A stretch of DNA of 64,000 bases, taken from contig NZ_JADDKQ010000005.1 of assembly GCF_016464425.1 (NCBI RefSeq), positions 1-64,000 of the forward strand. The letters are read 5' to 3'. This document shows positions 9,343 to 18,231 of the stretch, in pieces. Each line of letters opens with the position of its first letter. The first letter of the stretch is position 1. The stretch comes from Actinotalea solisilvae. GTDB lineage: Bacteria > Actinomycetota > Actinomycetes > Actinomycetales > Cellulomonadaceae. The position numbers and the translations under genes are program-made. The notes beneath the pieces are model-generated. The model searched no databases. It saw nothing but the letters and a program-made list of their open reading frames with translations, and had not been told where the DNA came from.

Positions 9343-10503
9343 GTGATCGATGGGATGACGGCCCTGGTGGCGGGCCTGCTGGGCCTCGCCGTGGGGCTCG
9401 CGGCCGCGCTCGCGTTCCGGGTGAGCGAGCGCGAGCAGCACGCCGAACCGCCCGAGCCGCCCACCGACGGGCTCGACGAGGGCGTCGCCGCGGTGCTCGC
9501 CGTGCTGCGCTCGGCCGCCGTCGTCGTCACGCTCGACGGGACCGTGGTCCGCGCGAGCGCCGCGGCCCACGCGTTCGGCCTCGTCCGCAGCGACCGCGTC
9601 GCGCACGAGGAGGTGCGCGCGCTGACCGCGGCGGTCGCGCGCGACGGCGAGATCCGCGACGCCGAGCTCGAGCTCCCGCGCGGCCCGCTCGGCGGGGCGA
9701 CGATCCTCGTGCAGCTGCGCGTCGCACCGCTGGGCATCCGGCACGTCCTGCTGCTCGCCGAGGACCGCACCGAGGCGCGCCGCGTCGAGGCGATCCGCCG
9801 CGACTTCGTCGTCAACGTCTCGCACGAGCTCAAGACGCCCGTCGGCGCGCTCGCGCTGCTGGCCGAGACGGTCGAGCAGGCGGCGGAGGACCCCGAGGCC
9901 GTGCGGCGGTTCGCAGCGCGCATCCAGACCGAGTCGACGCGCCTGAGCCACCTCGTGCAGGAGATCATCGAGCTGTCGCGGCTCCAGGTCGAGGACCCGC
10001 TGAACCAGGCGCGCACGGTCCCGCTCGACGACGTCGTCCACGAGGCGGTCGACCGCGCGCGGACCGGCGCGGCGGCCAAGGACATCGCGCTCGAGTCCGG
10101 CGGCGACCGGGGCGCGCACGTGTGGGGCGACCACGACCTGCTCGTCACCGCCGTCCGCAACCTGCTCGACAACGCGATCGCCTACTCCGACCCGGGCACG
10201 CGCATCGCCGTCGGCACCACGCTGCGCACCGGCGACGGCCTCGTCGAGGTCGCCGTCGTCGACCAGGGCATCGGGATCCCGACCGACCAGCAGGACCGGC
10301 TGTTCGAGCGGTTCTACCGCGTCGACGAGGCGCGGTCGCGCGACACTGGCGGCACGGGCCTCGGCCTGAGCATCGTCAAGCACATCGCGGCCGACCACGG
10401 CGGCGAGGTCACCGTGTGGTCCGAGCCCGGCCAGGGCTCGACCTTCACCATCCGCCTGCCGCTGGCGTCGGCCGGCGTGCCCGAAGAAGGAGACGGCGCA
10501 TGA
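9343..10503 (+). CDS. senX3: Phosphate-sensing histidine kinase SenX3
   Basis: This sensor kinase of 386 residues has one or two N-terminal membrane segments (about 6-27) and a PAS-like region (about 45-140). The HisKA domain has phospho-acceptor His161 in VSHELKTP, and the HATPase domain has AVRNLLDNAIAYSD, DQGIGIP and GGTGLGLSIVKH. With RegX3 it responds to phosphate limitation under PhoU/Pst control and activates pst genes. A GTG at 9343 is supported by the TAGGGT -10 six bases upstream; ATG at 9355 is an alternative. Its stop overlaps the regX3 ATG by four bases, so the pair is translationally coupled. Confidence 0.93.
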   Translation: MIDGMTALVAGLLGLAVGLAAALAFRVSEREQHAEPPEPPTDGLDEGVAAVLAVLRSAAVVVTLDGTVVRASAAAHAFGLVRSDRVAHEEVRALTAAVARDGEIRDAELELPRGPLGGATILVQLRVAPLGIRHVLLLAEDRTEARRVEAIRRDFVVNVSHELKTPVGALALLAETVEQAAEDPEAVRRFAARIQTESTRLSHLVQEIIELSRLQVEDPLNQARTVPLDDVVHEAVDRARTGAAAKDIALESGGDRGAHVWGDHDLLVTAVRNLLDNAIAYSDPGTRIAVGTTLRTGDGLVEVAVVDQGIGIPTDQQDRLFERFYRVDEARSRDTGGTGLGLSIVKHIAADHGGEVTVWSEPGQGSTFTIRLPLASAGVPEEGDGA

Positions 10504-11186
10504 CGCGCATCCTCGTGGTCGAGGACGAGGAGTCCTACCGCGACCCGCTGTCCTACCTCCTGCGCAAGGAGGGCTTCGACGTGTCGGTGGCCGCGACCGG
10601 CCCCGACGCGCTCGACGAGTTCGAGCGCGTGGGAGCGGACCTCGTCCTGCTCGACCTCATGCTGCCCGGGCTCAGCGGGATCGAGGTGTGCCGCCGCCTG
10701 CGCCAGACGAGCAACGTGCCGGTCATCATGCTCACCGCGAAGGACAGCGAGATCGACAAGGTCGTGGGCCTCGAGATCGGCGCCGACGACTACGTGACCA
10801 AGCCGTACTCGTCGCGCGAGCTGCTCGCGCGCATCCGTGCGGTGCTGCGCCGGCGCACCGAGGCGCCCGAGGCGCTCGACGACGGCGCGCTCGAGGTCGG
10901 GCCCGTGCGCCTCGACCCCGAGCGGCACACGGTCGAGGTCGACGGCGTCGCGACCGCGTTCCCGCTCAAGGAGTTCGAGCTCCTCGAGTTCCTCATGCGC
11001 AACGCGGGCCGCGTCCTCACGCGCGGGCAGCTCATCGACCGGGTGTGGGGCTCGGACTACGTCGGCGACACCAAGACCCTCGACGTCCACGTCAAGCGCA
11101 TCCGCGCGAAGATCGAGGCGGACCCGGGCAACCCGGTGCGCCTGCAGACCGTGCGCGGCCTGGGCTACAAGCTCGCCGACCACTGA
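10500..11186 (+). CDS. regX3: Response regulator RegX3 (OmpR family)
   Basis: This 228-residue response regulator has an N-terminal receiver with Asp52 (LLDLMLPGLSG), an acidic pair in VVEDEES and the conserved Lys in DYVTKPYS. The C-terminal winged-helix DNA-binding domain contains FPLKEFELLEFLMRNAGRVL. It is the partner of SenX3, with an ATGA overlap. It probably activates pstSCAB from the GTTCACC repeats at 11265-11304 and may regulate phoU/senX3 through the related repeats near 9240. Confidence 0.94.
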   Translation: MTRILVVEDEESYRDPLSYLLRKEGFDVSVAATGPDALDEFERVGADLVLLDLMLPGLSGIEVCRRLRQTSNVPVIMLTAKDSEIDKVVGLEIGADDYVTKPYSSRELLARIRAVLRRRTEAPEALDDGALEVGPVRLDPERHTVEVDGVATAFPLKEFELLEFLMRNAGRVLTRGQLIDRVWGSDYVGDTKTLDVHVKRIRAKIEADPGNPVRLQTVRGLGYKLADH

Positions 11187-11264
11187 GCCCGCGCCCGGCG
11201 CAGCGTCGCGCCGGGCACGTCCCCTCGGACCACGCCGTCCCGCCGGACCGAACCGTCCCGCCGC

Positions 11265-11319
11265 GTTCACCCTGCGTTCACCGTCGCCCGGGTCCCCGGT
11301 CACCCGCGCTCCCTACCGT
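11265..11319 (+). promoter_or_regulatory. PHO box and pst promoter
   Basis: GTTCACC occurs at 11265 and 11276, eleven bases apart, with a degenerate GGTCACC at 11298 on the same 11-base register. TACCGT at 11314-11319 is a likely -10 element. The direct repeats occupy the -35 position, which is typical of an activator-dependent Pho promoter. They fit control by RegX3. Confidence 0.75.
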
Positions 11320-11374
11320 CCGGAGTGCTGGGGGCAGACCCCGCCCCGGGCACGGATCGACAGGACGGAACACA

Positions 11375-12490
11375 GTGAAGATCGACCGACTCAGCCGGAA
11401 GGCGACCGTCGTCGCCATCGGCGCGCTCTCGCTGACCCTCGCAGCGTGCGGCTCGGACAACGCGGTTGAGCCTGACCCCGCCGCCTCGGGTTCCCCCGAC
11501 ACCGAGGAGGTCTCGACCCTGAGCGGCCAGCTCGAGGGCGCCGGCGCGAGCTCCCAGGAGTCCGCGATGCAGGCCTGGATCGCCGGCTTCCAGAGCTCGA
11601 ACCCGGACGTCTCCGTGGCCTACGACCCGGTCGGGTCGGGCGGCGGGCGCACGCAGTTCCTCGAGGGCGGCACGCAGTTCGCCGGCTCGGACGCGGCGCT
11701 CAAGGAGGACGAGCTGGCCCAGGCCGCCGACCGCTGCGTGAGCGGCGAGGCCGCCGAGCTCCCCCTCTACATCTCGCCGATCGCGGTGATCTTCAGCCTC
11801 GAGGGCATCGACTCCCTGAACATGTCGCCGGCGACGATCGCGGGCATCTTCGACCAGAAGATCACGACGTGGAACGCCCCGGAGATCGCCGCGGAGAACC
11901 CCGACGTCGAGCTCCCCGACCTGCCGATCACGCCGGTCAACCGCTCGGACGAGTCCGGCACCACCGAGAACTTCACCGAGTACCTCGCGGCGACCGCCCC
12001 CGAGGCGTGGCCGCACGAGGCGAGCGGCGACTGGCCGGTCGCGGGTGGGCAGTCCGCCCAGGGCACGTCGGGCGTCGTCCAGACGGTGACCGACGGCGAC
12101 GGGACGATCGGCTACGCCGACGCGTCGAAGGCCGGCTCGCTCGGCACCGTCGCGGTCAAGGTCGGCGAGGCCTACGTGCCGTACTCGCCCGAGGCCGCGG
12201 CCGCGGTCGTCGACGCGTCCCCGCGCGCCGAGGGCCGGCCGGAGGCCAGCCTCGTGGTCGAGCTCGACCGCACGACGACGGCCGAGGGTGCCTACCCGCT
12301 GGTCCTCGTCTCCTACTCGCTCGCCTGCACGCAGTACGAGGACCCGGCCGAGGCCGAGCTCGTCAAGGCGTTCCTCGGGTACGTGGCGAGCGAGGAGGGC
12401 CAGACGACCGCGGCCGAGGCCGCGGGCGCCGCCCCCATCTCGGACGAGCTGCGGGCCGAGGTCGAGTCCGTCATCGAGTCCATCTCCTGA
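11375..12490 (+). CDS. pstS: Phosphate ABC transporter substrate-binding lipoprotein
   Basis: This 371-residue phosphate-binding lipoprotein captures phosphate outside the membrane for PstCAB. It has a lipoprotein signal with lipobox LAAC (Cys25). Phosphate-site motifs are GAGASSQESAMQ, GSGGGRTQF, FAGSDAAL and NRSDESGTTENF. A GTG start follows a GGACGGA ribosome site. It is first in the pst operon behind the PHO box. A strong hairpin separates it from pstC, which would raise the binding protein relative to the membrane parts. Confidence 0.96.
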   Translation: MKIDRLSRKATVVAIGALSLTLAACGSDNAVEPDPAASGSPDTEEVSTLSGQLEGAGASSQESAMQAWIAGFQSSNPDVSVAYDPVGSGGGRTQFLEGGTQFAGSDAALKEDELAQAADRCVSGEAAELPLYISPIAVIFSLEGIDSLNMSPATIAGIFDQKITTWNAPEIAAENPDVELPDLPITPVNRSDESGTTENFTEYLAATAPEAWPHEASGDWPVAGGQSAQGTSGVVQTVTDGDGTIGYADASKAGSLGTVAVKVGEAYVPYSPEAAAAVVDASPRAEGRPEASLVVELDRTTTAEGAYPLVLVSYSLACTQYEDPAEAELVKAFLGYVASEEGQTTAAEAAGAAPISDELRAEVESVIESIS

Positions 12491-12499
12491 CCGACGCCC

Positions 12500-12536
12500 G
12501 CACGGTGGCCGGCCCCGCTCGGGCCGGCCACCGTGC
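12500..12536 (+). terminator. pstS-pstC intercistronic hairpin
   Basis: Perfect 16-bp arms (12500-12515 and 12521-12536) around a five-base loop lie right after the pstS stop, inside the operon. This probably is a partial terminator or RNA stabiliser that sets excess PstS over PstCAB. Confidence 0.8.
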
Positions 12537-12576
12537 GCCGTCCGTCCGTCAGCGCCTCCCCCTCCCCGGAGCACCC

Positions 12577-13653
12577 GTGAGCAGCAGCACCCCCCGGCTG
12601 GTCAGCACCCCCGAGACCGAGCCCCCCGCCCGCCACGCGTCGGCGGCCGGGCCACCCCCTGCCGACGGCGGGACGCCACCCGGTCGCGAGCGGTCCGGCG
12701 ACACGGGCCGCGCCGTCCGCTCGACCCGCCGCGACCTCGCGGGACGCCTGTTCGCCACGACGGCGACCGGCGCGGGTGCCACGATCCTCGTGGTGCTCGC
12801 GGCCGTCGCCGTCTTCCTCGTGCTCCGGGCCTGGCCCGCGATGTCGGCGTCGTCGGAGGAGCTGAGCGAGGGCGTCCAGTGGTTCCCCGAGGGCGAGACC
12901 CTGCTGGGCTTCGTCGGGCCGCTGATCTTCGGCACGGTGCTCGGCGCGCTCGTGGCGCTCGTCATCGCCGTGCCCCTCGCGGTCGGCATCGCGCTCTTCA
13001 CGTCGCACTACGCCCCGCGCCGCATCGCGTCGGGGCTCGGGTACGTCGTCGACCTGCTCGCGGCCGTCCCGAGCGTCGTGTACGGCCTGTGGGGCGTCGT
13101 CTGGCTCGCGCCCCGCCTCTCGCCGCTGTGGGAGTGGCTCGCGGACACCCTGGGCTGGATCCCGCTCTTCGCCGGGCCCGCGAGCCAGCCGCCGCGCACG
13201 ATCATGACGGTCGGCCTGGTGCTCGCCGTGATGATCCTGCCGATCATCACGGCCGTCTCGCGCGAGGTCTTCCTCCAGACGCCGCGCCTGCACGAGGAGG
13301 CGGCGCTCGCCCTCGGCGCGACCCGCTGGGAGATGATCCGGATGGCCGTCCTGCCGTTCGGACGCTCGGGCCTCATCAGCGCCTCGATGCTCGGGCTCGG
13401 CCGCGCGCTCGGCGAGACGATGGCCGTGCTCATGATCCTCTCGCCCGGGTTCACCTACTCGTTCGCGCTGCTCCAGGCCGGTCGCCACCAGACCATCGCC
13501 GCCAACATCGCGAACCAGTTCCCCGAGGCCAACCCGCTGGGCGTCTCGACGCTCATCGCGACCGGTCTCGCCCTGTTCGTCATCACGCTGGCCGTCAACA
13601 TGGCCGCGCGCTGGGTCGTGTCCCGGCGCAAGGACTTCTCCGGAGCGAACTGA
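12577..13653 (+). CDS. pstC: Phosphate ABC transporter permease PstC
   Basis: This integral-membrane permease has 358 residues, with about six transmembrane helices after a hydrophilic N-terminal region of about 60 residues rich in Pro and charged residues. The coupling (EAA) loop reads EEAALALGATRWEMIRMAVLP followed by LGRALGETMAV, as in PstC. A GTG start is used; no strong ribosome site is visible. The stop TGA shares its last base with the pstA ATG. Confidence 0.94.
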   Translation: MSSSTPRLVSTPETEPPARHASAAGPPPADGGTPPGRERSGDTGRAVRSTRRDLAGRLFATTATGAGATILVVLAAVAVFLVLRAWPAMSASSEELSEGVQWFPEGETLLGFVGPLIFGTVLGALVALVIAVPLAVGIALFTSHYAPRRIASGLGYVVDLLAAVPSVVYGLWGVVWLAPRLSPLWEWLADTLGWIPLFAGPASQPPRTIMTVGLVLAVMILPIITAVSREVFLQTPRLHEEAALALGATRWEMIRMAVLPFGRSGLISASMLGLGRALGETMAVLMILSPGFTYSFALLQAGRHQTIAANIANQFPEANPLGVSTLIATGLALFVITLAVNMAARWVVSRRKDFSGAN

Positions 13654-14615
13654 TGGCCACCACCACCCCCACGGCCGACCGGTCGCCGAGCAGCGCGACG
13701 ACGCGCGACCTGCTCACCTCCTCCGGCGGCCGTCGCCGGTTCACGGACCGCGCGATGACGGTCGTCGTCGCGCTCGCGTTCGGCGTCGCGCTCGTGCCGC
13801 TGCTCTCGCTCGCGTGGACCGTCGTGAGCAACGGCGTCGAGCGGCTCTCGCCCTACTTCCTCACCGTCTCGATGCGCGGCGTCTTCGGCGGCATGGACGC
13901 CGGCGGCATCTACCACGCGATCGTCGGCACCGTGCTCGTCACCGGGGCGGCGACGGTCATCTCGGTGCCCATCGGGATCATGGCCGCGGTCTACCTGGTC
14001 GAGTACGGCCGCGGGCCGCTCGCACGGGCCGTGACGTTCTTCGTCGACGTCATGACGGGCATCCCGTCGATCGTCGCCGGCCTGTTCGCGTACGCGCTCT
14101 TCGCGGTGTTCTTCGGACCCGGCGTGCGGTTCGGCCTGGTCGGCGCCGTCGCGCTGTCCGTCCTCATGATCCCCGTCGTCGTCCGGTCGTGCGAGGAGAT
14201 GCTGCGGCTCGTCCCGAACGAGCTGCGCGAGGCGTCCTACGCCCTCGGCGTGCCCAAGTGGCTCACGGTCGTCAAGGTCGTGCTGCGGACCGCCGTCGGC
14301 GGCATCGTCACGGGCGTCATGCTCGCGATCGCGCGCGTCATCGGCGAGACCGCGCCCCTCCTCGTCACCGTGGGCGTCATCGACTCGATCAACACCAACG
14401 TGTTCGAGGGCCGCATGATGACCCTCCCCGTCTACGTGTTCCGCCAGTACGCGCAGGGCCTGGTCCCGTGCACGGAGGGCGCCACGGACTGCATCGAGAC
14501 GATCAACATCGACCGCGCCTGGGCCGCGGCCCTCACGCTCATCCTCATCGTCATGGTGATCAACCTCGGCGCCCGCCTCGTCGCGCGGTACTTCGCGCCG
14601 AAGGCCGGCCGCTGA
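13653..14615 (+). CDS. pstA: Phosphate ABC transporter permease PstA
   Basis: This second permease subunit has 320 residues and about six membrane helices. The EAA loop [20 protein letters not shown] and the [13 protein letters not shown] helix are characteristic of PstA. It starts in the TGATG overlap with pstC, so translation is coupled. It forms the membrane pore with PstC. Confidence 0.94.
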   Translation: MATTTPTADRSPSSATTRDLLTSSGGRRRFTDRAMTVVVALAFGVALVPLLSLAWTVVSNGVERLSPYFLTVSMRGVFGGMDAGGIYHAIVGTVLVTGAATVISVPIGIMAAVYLVEYGRGPLARAVTFFVDVMTGIPSIVAGLFAYALFAVFFGPGVRFGLVGAVALSVLMIPVVVRSCEEMLRLVPNELREASYALGVPKWLTVVKVVLRTAVGGIVTGVMLAIARVIGETAPLLVTVGVIDSINTNVFEGRMMTLPVYVFRQYAQGLVPCTEGATDCIETINIDRAWAAALTLILIVMVINLGARLVARYFAPKAGR

Positions 14616-14667
14616 CGGCCGACGCCGCCCCCTCGACCTCACCCCGCACCCCCGGAAGGACGCCCTC

Positions 14668-15447
14668 GTGGCACAGCGCATCGACATCAAGGACCTCGAC
14701 GTCTTCTACGGCTCGTTCCGGGCCGTCGCCGACGTCGCCATGACCATCGAGCCGCGGTCGATCACCGCGCTCATCGGCCCCTCGGGCTGCGGCAAGTCGA
14801 CCTTCCTGCGCACGCTCAACCGCATGCACGAGGTCATCCCGGGTGCTCGGGTCCAGGGCACGGTGCTCATGGACGGCGTCGACCTGTACGGAGCCGGCGT
14901 CGACCCCGTCGCGGTGCGCCGCCAGGTCGGCATGGTCTTCCAGCGACCGAACCCGTTCCCGACGATGTCGATCGCCGAGAACGTCCTCGCGGGCGTCCGG
15001 CTCAACAACCGCCGCATCTCCAAGGGCGACGCGAACGACCTGGTCGAGTCGTCGCTGCGGGGCGCGAACCTCTGGAACGAGGTCAAGGACCGTCTCGACC
15101 GCCCGGGCTCGTCGCTCTCGGGCGGGCAGCAGCAGCGCCTCTGCATCGCGCGCGCGATCGCGGTGAAGCCGCAGGTGCTGCTCATGGACGAGCCGTGCTC
15201 GGCGCTCGACCCGATCTCGACGCTCGCCATCGAGGACCTCATGGCCGAGCTCAAGGACGACTACACGATCGTCATCGTCACCCACAACATGCAGCAGGCG
15301 GCCCGCGTCAGCGACCGCACCGCGTTCTTCACGATCGAGGGCACGGGCAAGCCCGGCCGGCTGGTCGAGATGGACGACACGCGCACCATGTTCTCGACCC
15401 CGACGCAGCAGGCGACGGAGGACTACATCTCCGGCCGCTTCGGGTGA
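14668..15447 (+). CDS. pstB: Phosphate ABC transporter ATPase PstB
   Basis: This 259-residue ABC ATPase energises phosphate uptake. Walker A is GPSGCGKST, the Q-loop sits in VFQRPNPFP, the signature is LSGGQQQRL and Walker B is [13 protein letters not shown], followed by the switch His in [10 protein letters not shown]. These are textbook PstB motifs. A GTG start follows GGAAGGA. It is the last gene of the operon; phoU is on the far side of senX3-regX3 rather than after pstB. Confidence 0.97.
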   Translation: MAQRIDIKDLDVFYGSFRAVADVAMTIEPRSITALIGPSGCGKSTFLRTLNRMHEVIPGARVQGTVLMDGVDLYGAGVDPVAVRRQVGMVFQRPNPFPTMSIAENVLAGVRLNNRRISKGDANDLVESSLRGANLWNEVKDRLDRPGSSLSGGQQQRLCIARAIAVKPQVLLMDEPCSALDPISTLAIEDLMAELKDDYTIVIVTHNMQQAARVSDRTAFFTIEGTGKPGRLVEMDDTRTMFSTPTQQATEDYISGRFG

Positions 15448-15462
15448 GCTGATCTGCTAAGG

Positions 15463-15506
15463 CCTTGTTTCGAGGATCTTCTAATGAGAGGATCGTCGAA
15501 ACAAGG
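15463..15506 (+). promoter_or_regulatory. 44-bp palindrome, predicted ArsR operator
   Basis: CCTTGTTTCGA (15463-15473) and TCGAAACAAGG (15496-15506) are perfect inverted copies. The 22 bases between continue the dyad with a few mismatches, centred at 15484/15485. It lies between pstB and the arsR-arsC fusion, is notably AT-rich for this genome, and ends inside the AAGGAGG ribosome site (15502-15508). It is probably the autoregulatory operator of the ArsR domain. It might also form an RNA hairpin hiding the ribosome site. Confidence 0.75.
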
Positions 15507-15515
15507 AGGCGGCCC

Positions 15516-16550
15516 ATGACGACGACCGACGTCGGTCCCCAGCACGCGCTCTCCCGCGACGCCGCGGAGGGGGTGGCGGGAGTGCTCCGGGCGCTCGCCG
15601 ACCCGCTCCGGCTGCAGATCGTCTCCGCCGTCGCCGGCGCCGCGTCGGGTCGGCTCCCCGCCGGCGCGATCGCCTCCCTGACCGAGCTGACCGCGCCGAC
15701 CGTCTCGCACCACCTGCGCGCGCTGCGGGAGGCCGGCGTCCTCGTCGCCGAGCGGCGCGGCACCTGGGTGCTGTACGGCCTCGCCCCGGGCATGGACCGG
15801 GTGGTGTCCGACCTGCTCGACGCACTGGCCGCCGCGGCGGCGCGGTCGACGGGACCGGGTGCCGGGCCGACGGCGCGCGACGGCGACGACACGGACCACG
15901 TGCTCCTCGACGTCGACGCGGTGCTCGCGCGCACCACGCGCCGCCTCGCCGCCCGCTTCGCCGACCTCGACGACGAGCTCGTGACGCGCGTGGTCCGGGG
16001 CTCCTACACCGCGCTCGGCCGGACGGCGCGCGTCACGCAGCACCTCCCGGTGCTCGCCGAGCGGTTCGCCCGGCAGCGGCTCGAGGACATCGCGGCGGCC
16101 CGCGCGGGCGACGGCGACCGCAGGCCGCGCGTGCTCTTCGTCTGCGTCGCGAACGCCGGGCGCTCGCAGCTCGCCGCGGCGCTGCTGCGGCGGGTCGCCG
16201 GCGACGCCGTCGTCGTGCGCTCGGCGGGCTCCGTCCCCGCCGCCGAAGTGCACGCGACGGTCCGGCCCGTCCTCGACGCCCTCCTCGCCGACGGCGACGA
16301 GGAGCCCTTCCCCAAGCCGCTCACCGACGACGCCGTCCGTGCGGCGGACGTCATCGTCACCATGGGCTGCGGCGACGCGTGCCCGGTGCTCCCCGGCAAG
16401 CGCTACGAGGACTGGGCGGTGGGCGATCCCGCGCTCGCCTCCCCGCTCGGCGTGCAGGCGATCCGGGACGACCTCGAGGCCCGGGTCCGGGCGCTCGCCG
16501 CCGACCTCGTCCCGCCGTCCGGCGGGCAGCGATCCCAGGAGGACGCATGA
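15516..16550 (+). CDS. ArsR regulator fused to arsenate reductase
   Basis: This 344-residue three-part protein has an ArsR-type winged helix (about 15-105; recognition helix in APTVSHHLRALREAGVLVAE). A helical segment (about 131-195) resembles the three-helix-bundle N-domain of actinobacterial arsenate reductases. A low-molecular-weight phosphatase-type ArsC domain (205-335) has P-loop CVANAGRS (Cys210, Arg216) and MGCGDACPVLPGKRYEDW (Cys285, Cys289). The helix-turn-helix part has no cysteine, so it lacks the classical ArsR As(III) site. Any metalloid sensing would have to use the enzyme cysteines. The ATG at 15516 follows AAGGAGG. The next gene overlaps by four bases. Arsenate detoxification beside a phosphate transporter is sensible because Pst can import arsenate. 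Confidence 0.85.
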   Translation: MTTTDVGPQHALSRDAAEGVAGVLRALADPLRLQIVSAVAGAASGRLPAGAIASLTELTAPTVSHHLRALREAGVLVAERRGTWVLYGLAPGMDRVVSDLLDALAAAAARSTGPGAGPTARDGDDTDHVLLDVDAVLARTTRRLAARFADLDDELVTRVVRGSYTALGRTARVTQHLPVLAERFARQRLEDIAAARAGDGDRRPRVLFVCVANAGRSQLAAALLRRVAGDAVVVRSAGSVPAAEVHATVRPVLDALLADGDEEPFPKPLTDDAVRAADVIVTMGCGDACPVLPGKRYEDWAVGDPALASPLGVQAIRDDLEARVRALAADLVPPSGGQRSQEDA

Positions 16551-16987
16551 CCGAGAGCACCACGCCGACCACCGACGCCCGACCGTCCGCCCTGTTCGTG
16601 TGCGTGCACAACGCCGGCCGGTCGCAGATGGCGGCCGGGTTCCTCACGCACCTGTCGGGCGGTGCCGTGGAGGTGCGCTCGGCGGGCTCGATGCCGGCCG
16701 ACCAGATCAACCCCACGGCCGTCGACGCCATGCTCGAGGTGGGCATCGACATCCGCGACCAGCGACCCAAGGTGCTCACGACGGAGGCCGTCCAGGCGTC
16801 CGACGTCGTCATCACGATGGGGTGCGGCGACGTCTGCCCGATCTTCCCCGGCAAGCGCTACGAGGACTGGGCGCTCGACGACCCTGCCGGCCAGGGGATC
16901 GAGCCCGTCCGCGTGATCCGGGACGAGATCCGTGGGCGCGTGCTGCAGCTGCTCGACGAGCTGGGGGTGGAGCCCGTCGCCGTCTGA
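16547..16987 (+). CDS. arsC: Arsenate reductase, low-MW phosphatase type
   Basis: This stand-alone arsenate reductase has 146 residues. The P-loop CVHNAGRS contains Cys19 and Arg25. The MGCGDVCPIFPGKRYEDWALDDPAG segment resembles the actinobacterial enzymes that form an arsenate-mycothiol adduct. It starts in an ATGA overlap with the ArsR-ArsC fusion, with AGGAGG at 16537. The two ArsC domains share GKRYEDW, so they are probably duplicates. No arsenite pump (arsB or acr3) is nearby. Confidence 0.9.
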   Translation: MTESTTPTTDARPSALFVCVHNAGRSQMAAGFLTHLSGGAVEVRSAGSMPADQINPTAVDAMLEVGIDIRDQRPKVLTTEAVQASDVVITMGCGDVCPIFPGKRYEDWALDDPAGQGIEPVRVIRDEIRGRVLQLLDELGVEPVAV

Positions 16988-17011
16988 CCCGACCGGGGCC
17001 ACGGGCGCGTG

Positions 17012-17050
17012 GTGAAGGGTTCGTCGCGCGGGGCGCGACCAAGCCTTCAC
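17012..17050. terminator. Bidirectional hairpin after arsC
   Basis: 18-base arms (17012-17029 and 17033-17050) match at 16 positions around a three-base loop, between the convergent arsC and lipoprotein genes. Confidence 0.8.
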
Positions 17051-17072
17051 ACCCCCGACGGAGTGCCGGGGG

Positions 17073-17564
17073 TCAGCCCTCGTCGTCGCCCGACGGGACG
17101 GCGTCCGCGTACTCGGGCAGCGTCCCGTCGAGCACGGGGACCCCGACCGTCGTCGACCCGGCGTCGGACGTCACCGTGAGGTCGATGAACGCTCCCGGGG
17201 GCTCCTCGACGCTCTCGACCTCGAGGGTCTCGCCGTCCTCCTGGCCCAGCAGGACCGTGCCGCGGCCGTCGACGCGGAACGTGCCCGCCTCCGCGCCGGC
17301 GACGGCGATCGTCACGCTCGTCGCCTCGCCCGCGTCGTTCGTCACCGAGCCGACGACGGCGCCCGGCTCGCCCTGGCCCGCCGAGAGCACGATGAGGTTG
17401 CCGAGCCGCAGGTCGCCGAGCTCGACGTGCGAGCCGTCCGACGCCGCGTAGTTGTTCTGCGTCGTGATCGGGTTCGTCGCCGAGCACCCGGTCAGGAGGA
17501 GCGTGGCGGCCGCGAGCGCGGCGGTCGTGGCCGTGGCGACGGCGCGACGAGGACGGCTGATCAC
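17073..17564 (-). CDS. Putative lipoprotein, unknown function
   Basis: This 163-residue protein has a lipoprotein signal: basic start, hydrophobic run, lipobox LTGC with Cys27. The mature part is predicted to be beta-rich (GDLRLGNLIVLSAGQGEPGAV, alternating hydrophobic strands) and ends acidic. I do not recognise a named family; it resembles small actinobacterial exported proteins with an Ig-like or copper-chaperone-like sandwich, but no metal ligands stand out. A GTG start follows AGGAG at six bases. It diverges from carD. Confidence 0.75.
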   Translation of the reverse strand: MISRPRRAVATATTAALAAATLLLTGCSATNPITTQNNYAASDGSHVELGDLRLGNLIVLSAGQGEPGAVVGSVTNDAGEATSVTIAVAGAEAGTFRVDGRGTVLLGQEDGETLEVESVEEPPGAFIDLTVTSDAGSTTVGVPVLDGTLPEYADAVPSGDDEG

Positions 17565-17701
17565 ACGGGGCTCCTGGAGTCCTGGGTCAAGGCGGTCGGT
17601 GCGGGGTCAGCCTAGTGCCTGCCGGACCCCGCGACGGGGGCGGGTGCCCCTGACCTGCGCAAACGGTCGCCGGAGCCGGTCCGATGGGGCAAAAGGCATG
17701 C

Positions 17702-17726
17702 TAAGATGGGCATCCGCGAAAGGGGA
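17702..17726 (+). promoter_or_regulatory. carD promoter and ribosome site
   Basis: TAAGAT (17702-17707) is a good -10 element with no convincing -35. A short leader follows, containing GAAAGGGGA (17718-17726) about ten bases before the ATG. Unlike many genes here, carD therefore has a normal 5' leader. Confidence 0.6.
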
Positions 17727-17735
17727 CGCCTCCAC

Positions 17736-18218
17736 ATGACCTTCACCGTAGGCGAGACCGTTGTCTACCCGCACCACGGGGCAGCGCTGATCGAGGAGAT
17801 CAAGACCCGCACCATCCGGGGTGAGGACAAGCTCTACCTCAAGCTCAAGGTGGCCCAGGGCGACCTCACCATCGAGGTCCCGGCGGAGAACGTCGACCTC
17901 GTCGGCGTCCGTGACGTCGTCGGCCAGGAGGGCCTGGAGCGCGTGTTCGACGTGCTGCGCGCCCCGTACACCGAGGAGCCGACCAACTGGTCGCGCCGCT
18001 ACAAGGCGAACCTCGAGAAGCTCGCGTCGGGCGACGTCATCAAGGTGGCCGAGGTCGTCCGCGACCTGTCGCGCCGCGACGCCGACCGCGGCCTCTCGGC
18101 CGGCGAGAAGCGCATGCTCGCCAAGGCCCGTCAGATCCTCGTCTCGGAGCTCGCACTCGCCGAGCACACCGAGGAGGAGAAGGCCGAGGCCATCCTCGAC
18201 GAGGTCCTCGCCTCCTGA
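17736..18218 (+). CDS. carD: RNA polymerase-binding regulator CarD
   Basis: This 160-residue CarD binds the RNA polymerase beta subunit and stabilises the open promoter complex, mainly at rRNA and housekeeping promoters. The N-terminal RNAP-interaction domain (1-55, [17 protein letters not shown]) is followed by the helical DNA-binding domain with the wedge tryptophan Trp85 in TNWSRRYK, at the same number as in mycobacterial CarD. carD-ispD-ispF is a conserved actinobacterial order. Confidence 0.97.
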   Translation: MTFTVGETVVYPHHGAALIEEIKTRTIRGEDKLYLKLKVAQGDLTIEVPAENVDLVGVRDVVGQEGLERVFDVLRAPYTEEPTNWSRRYKANLEKLASGDVIKVAEVVRDLSRRDADRGLSAGEKRMLAKARQILVSELALAEHTEEEKAEAILDEVLAS

Positions 18219-18231
18219 CCGGCGACAGCGC

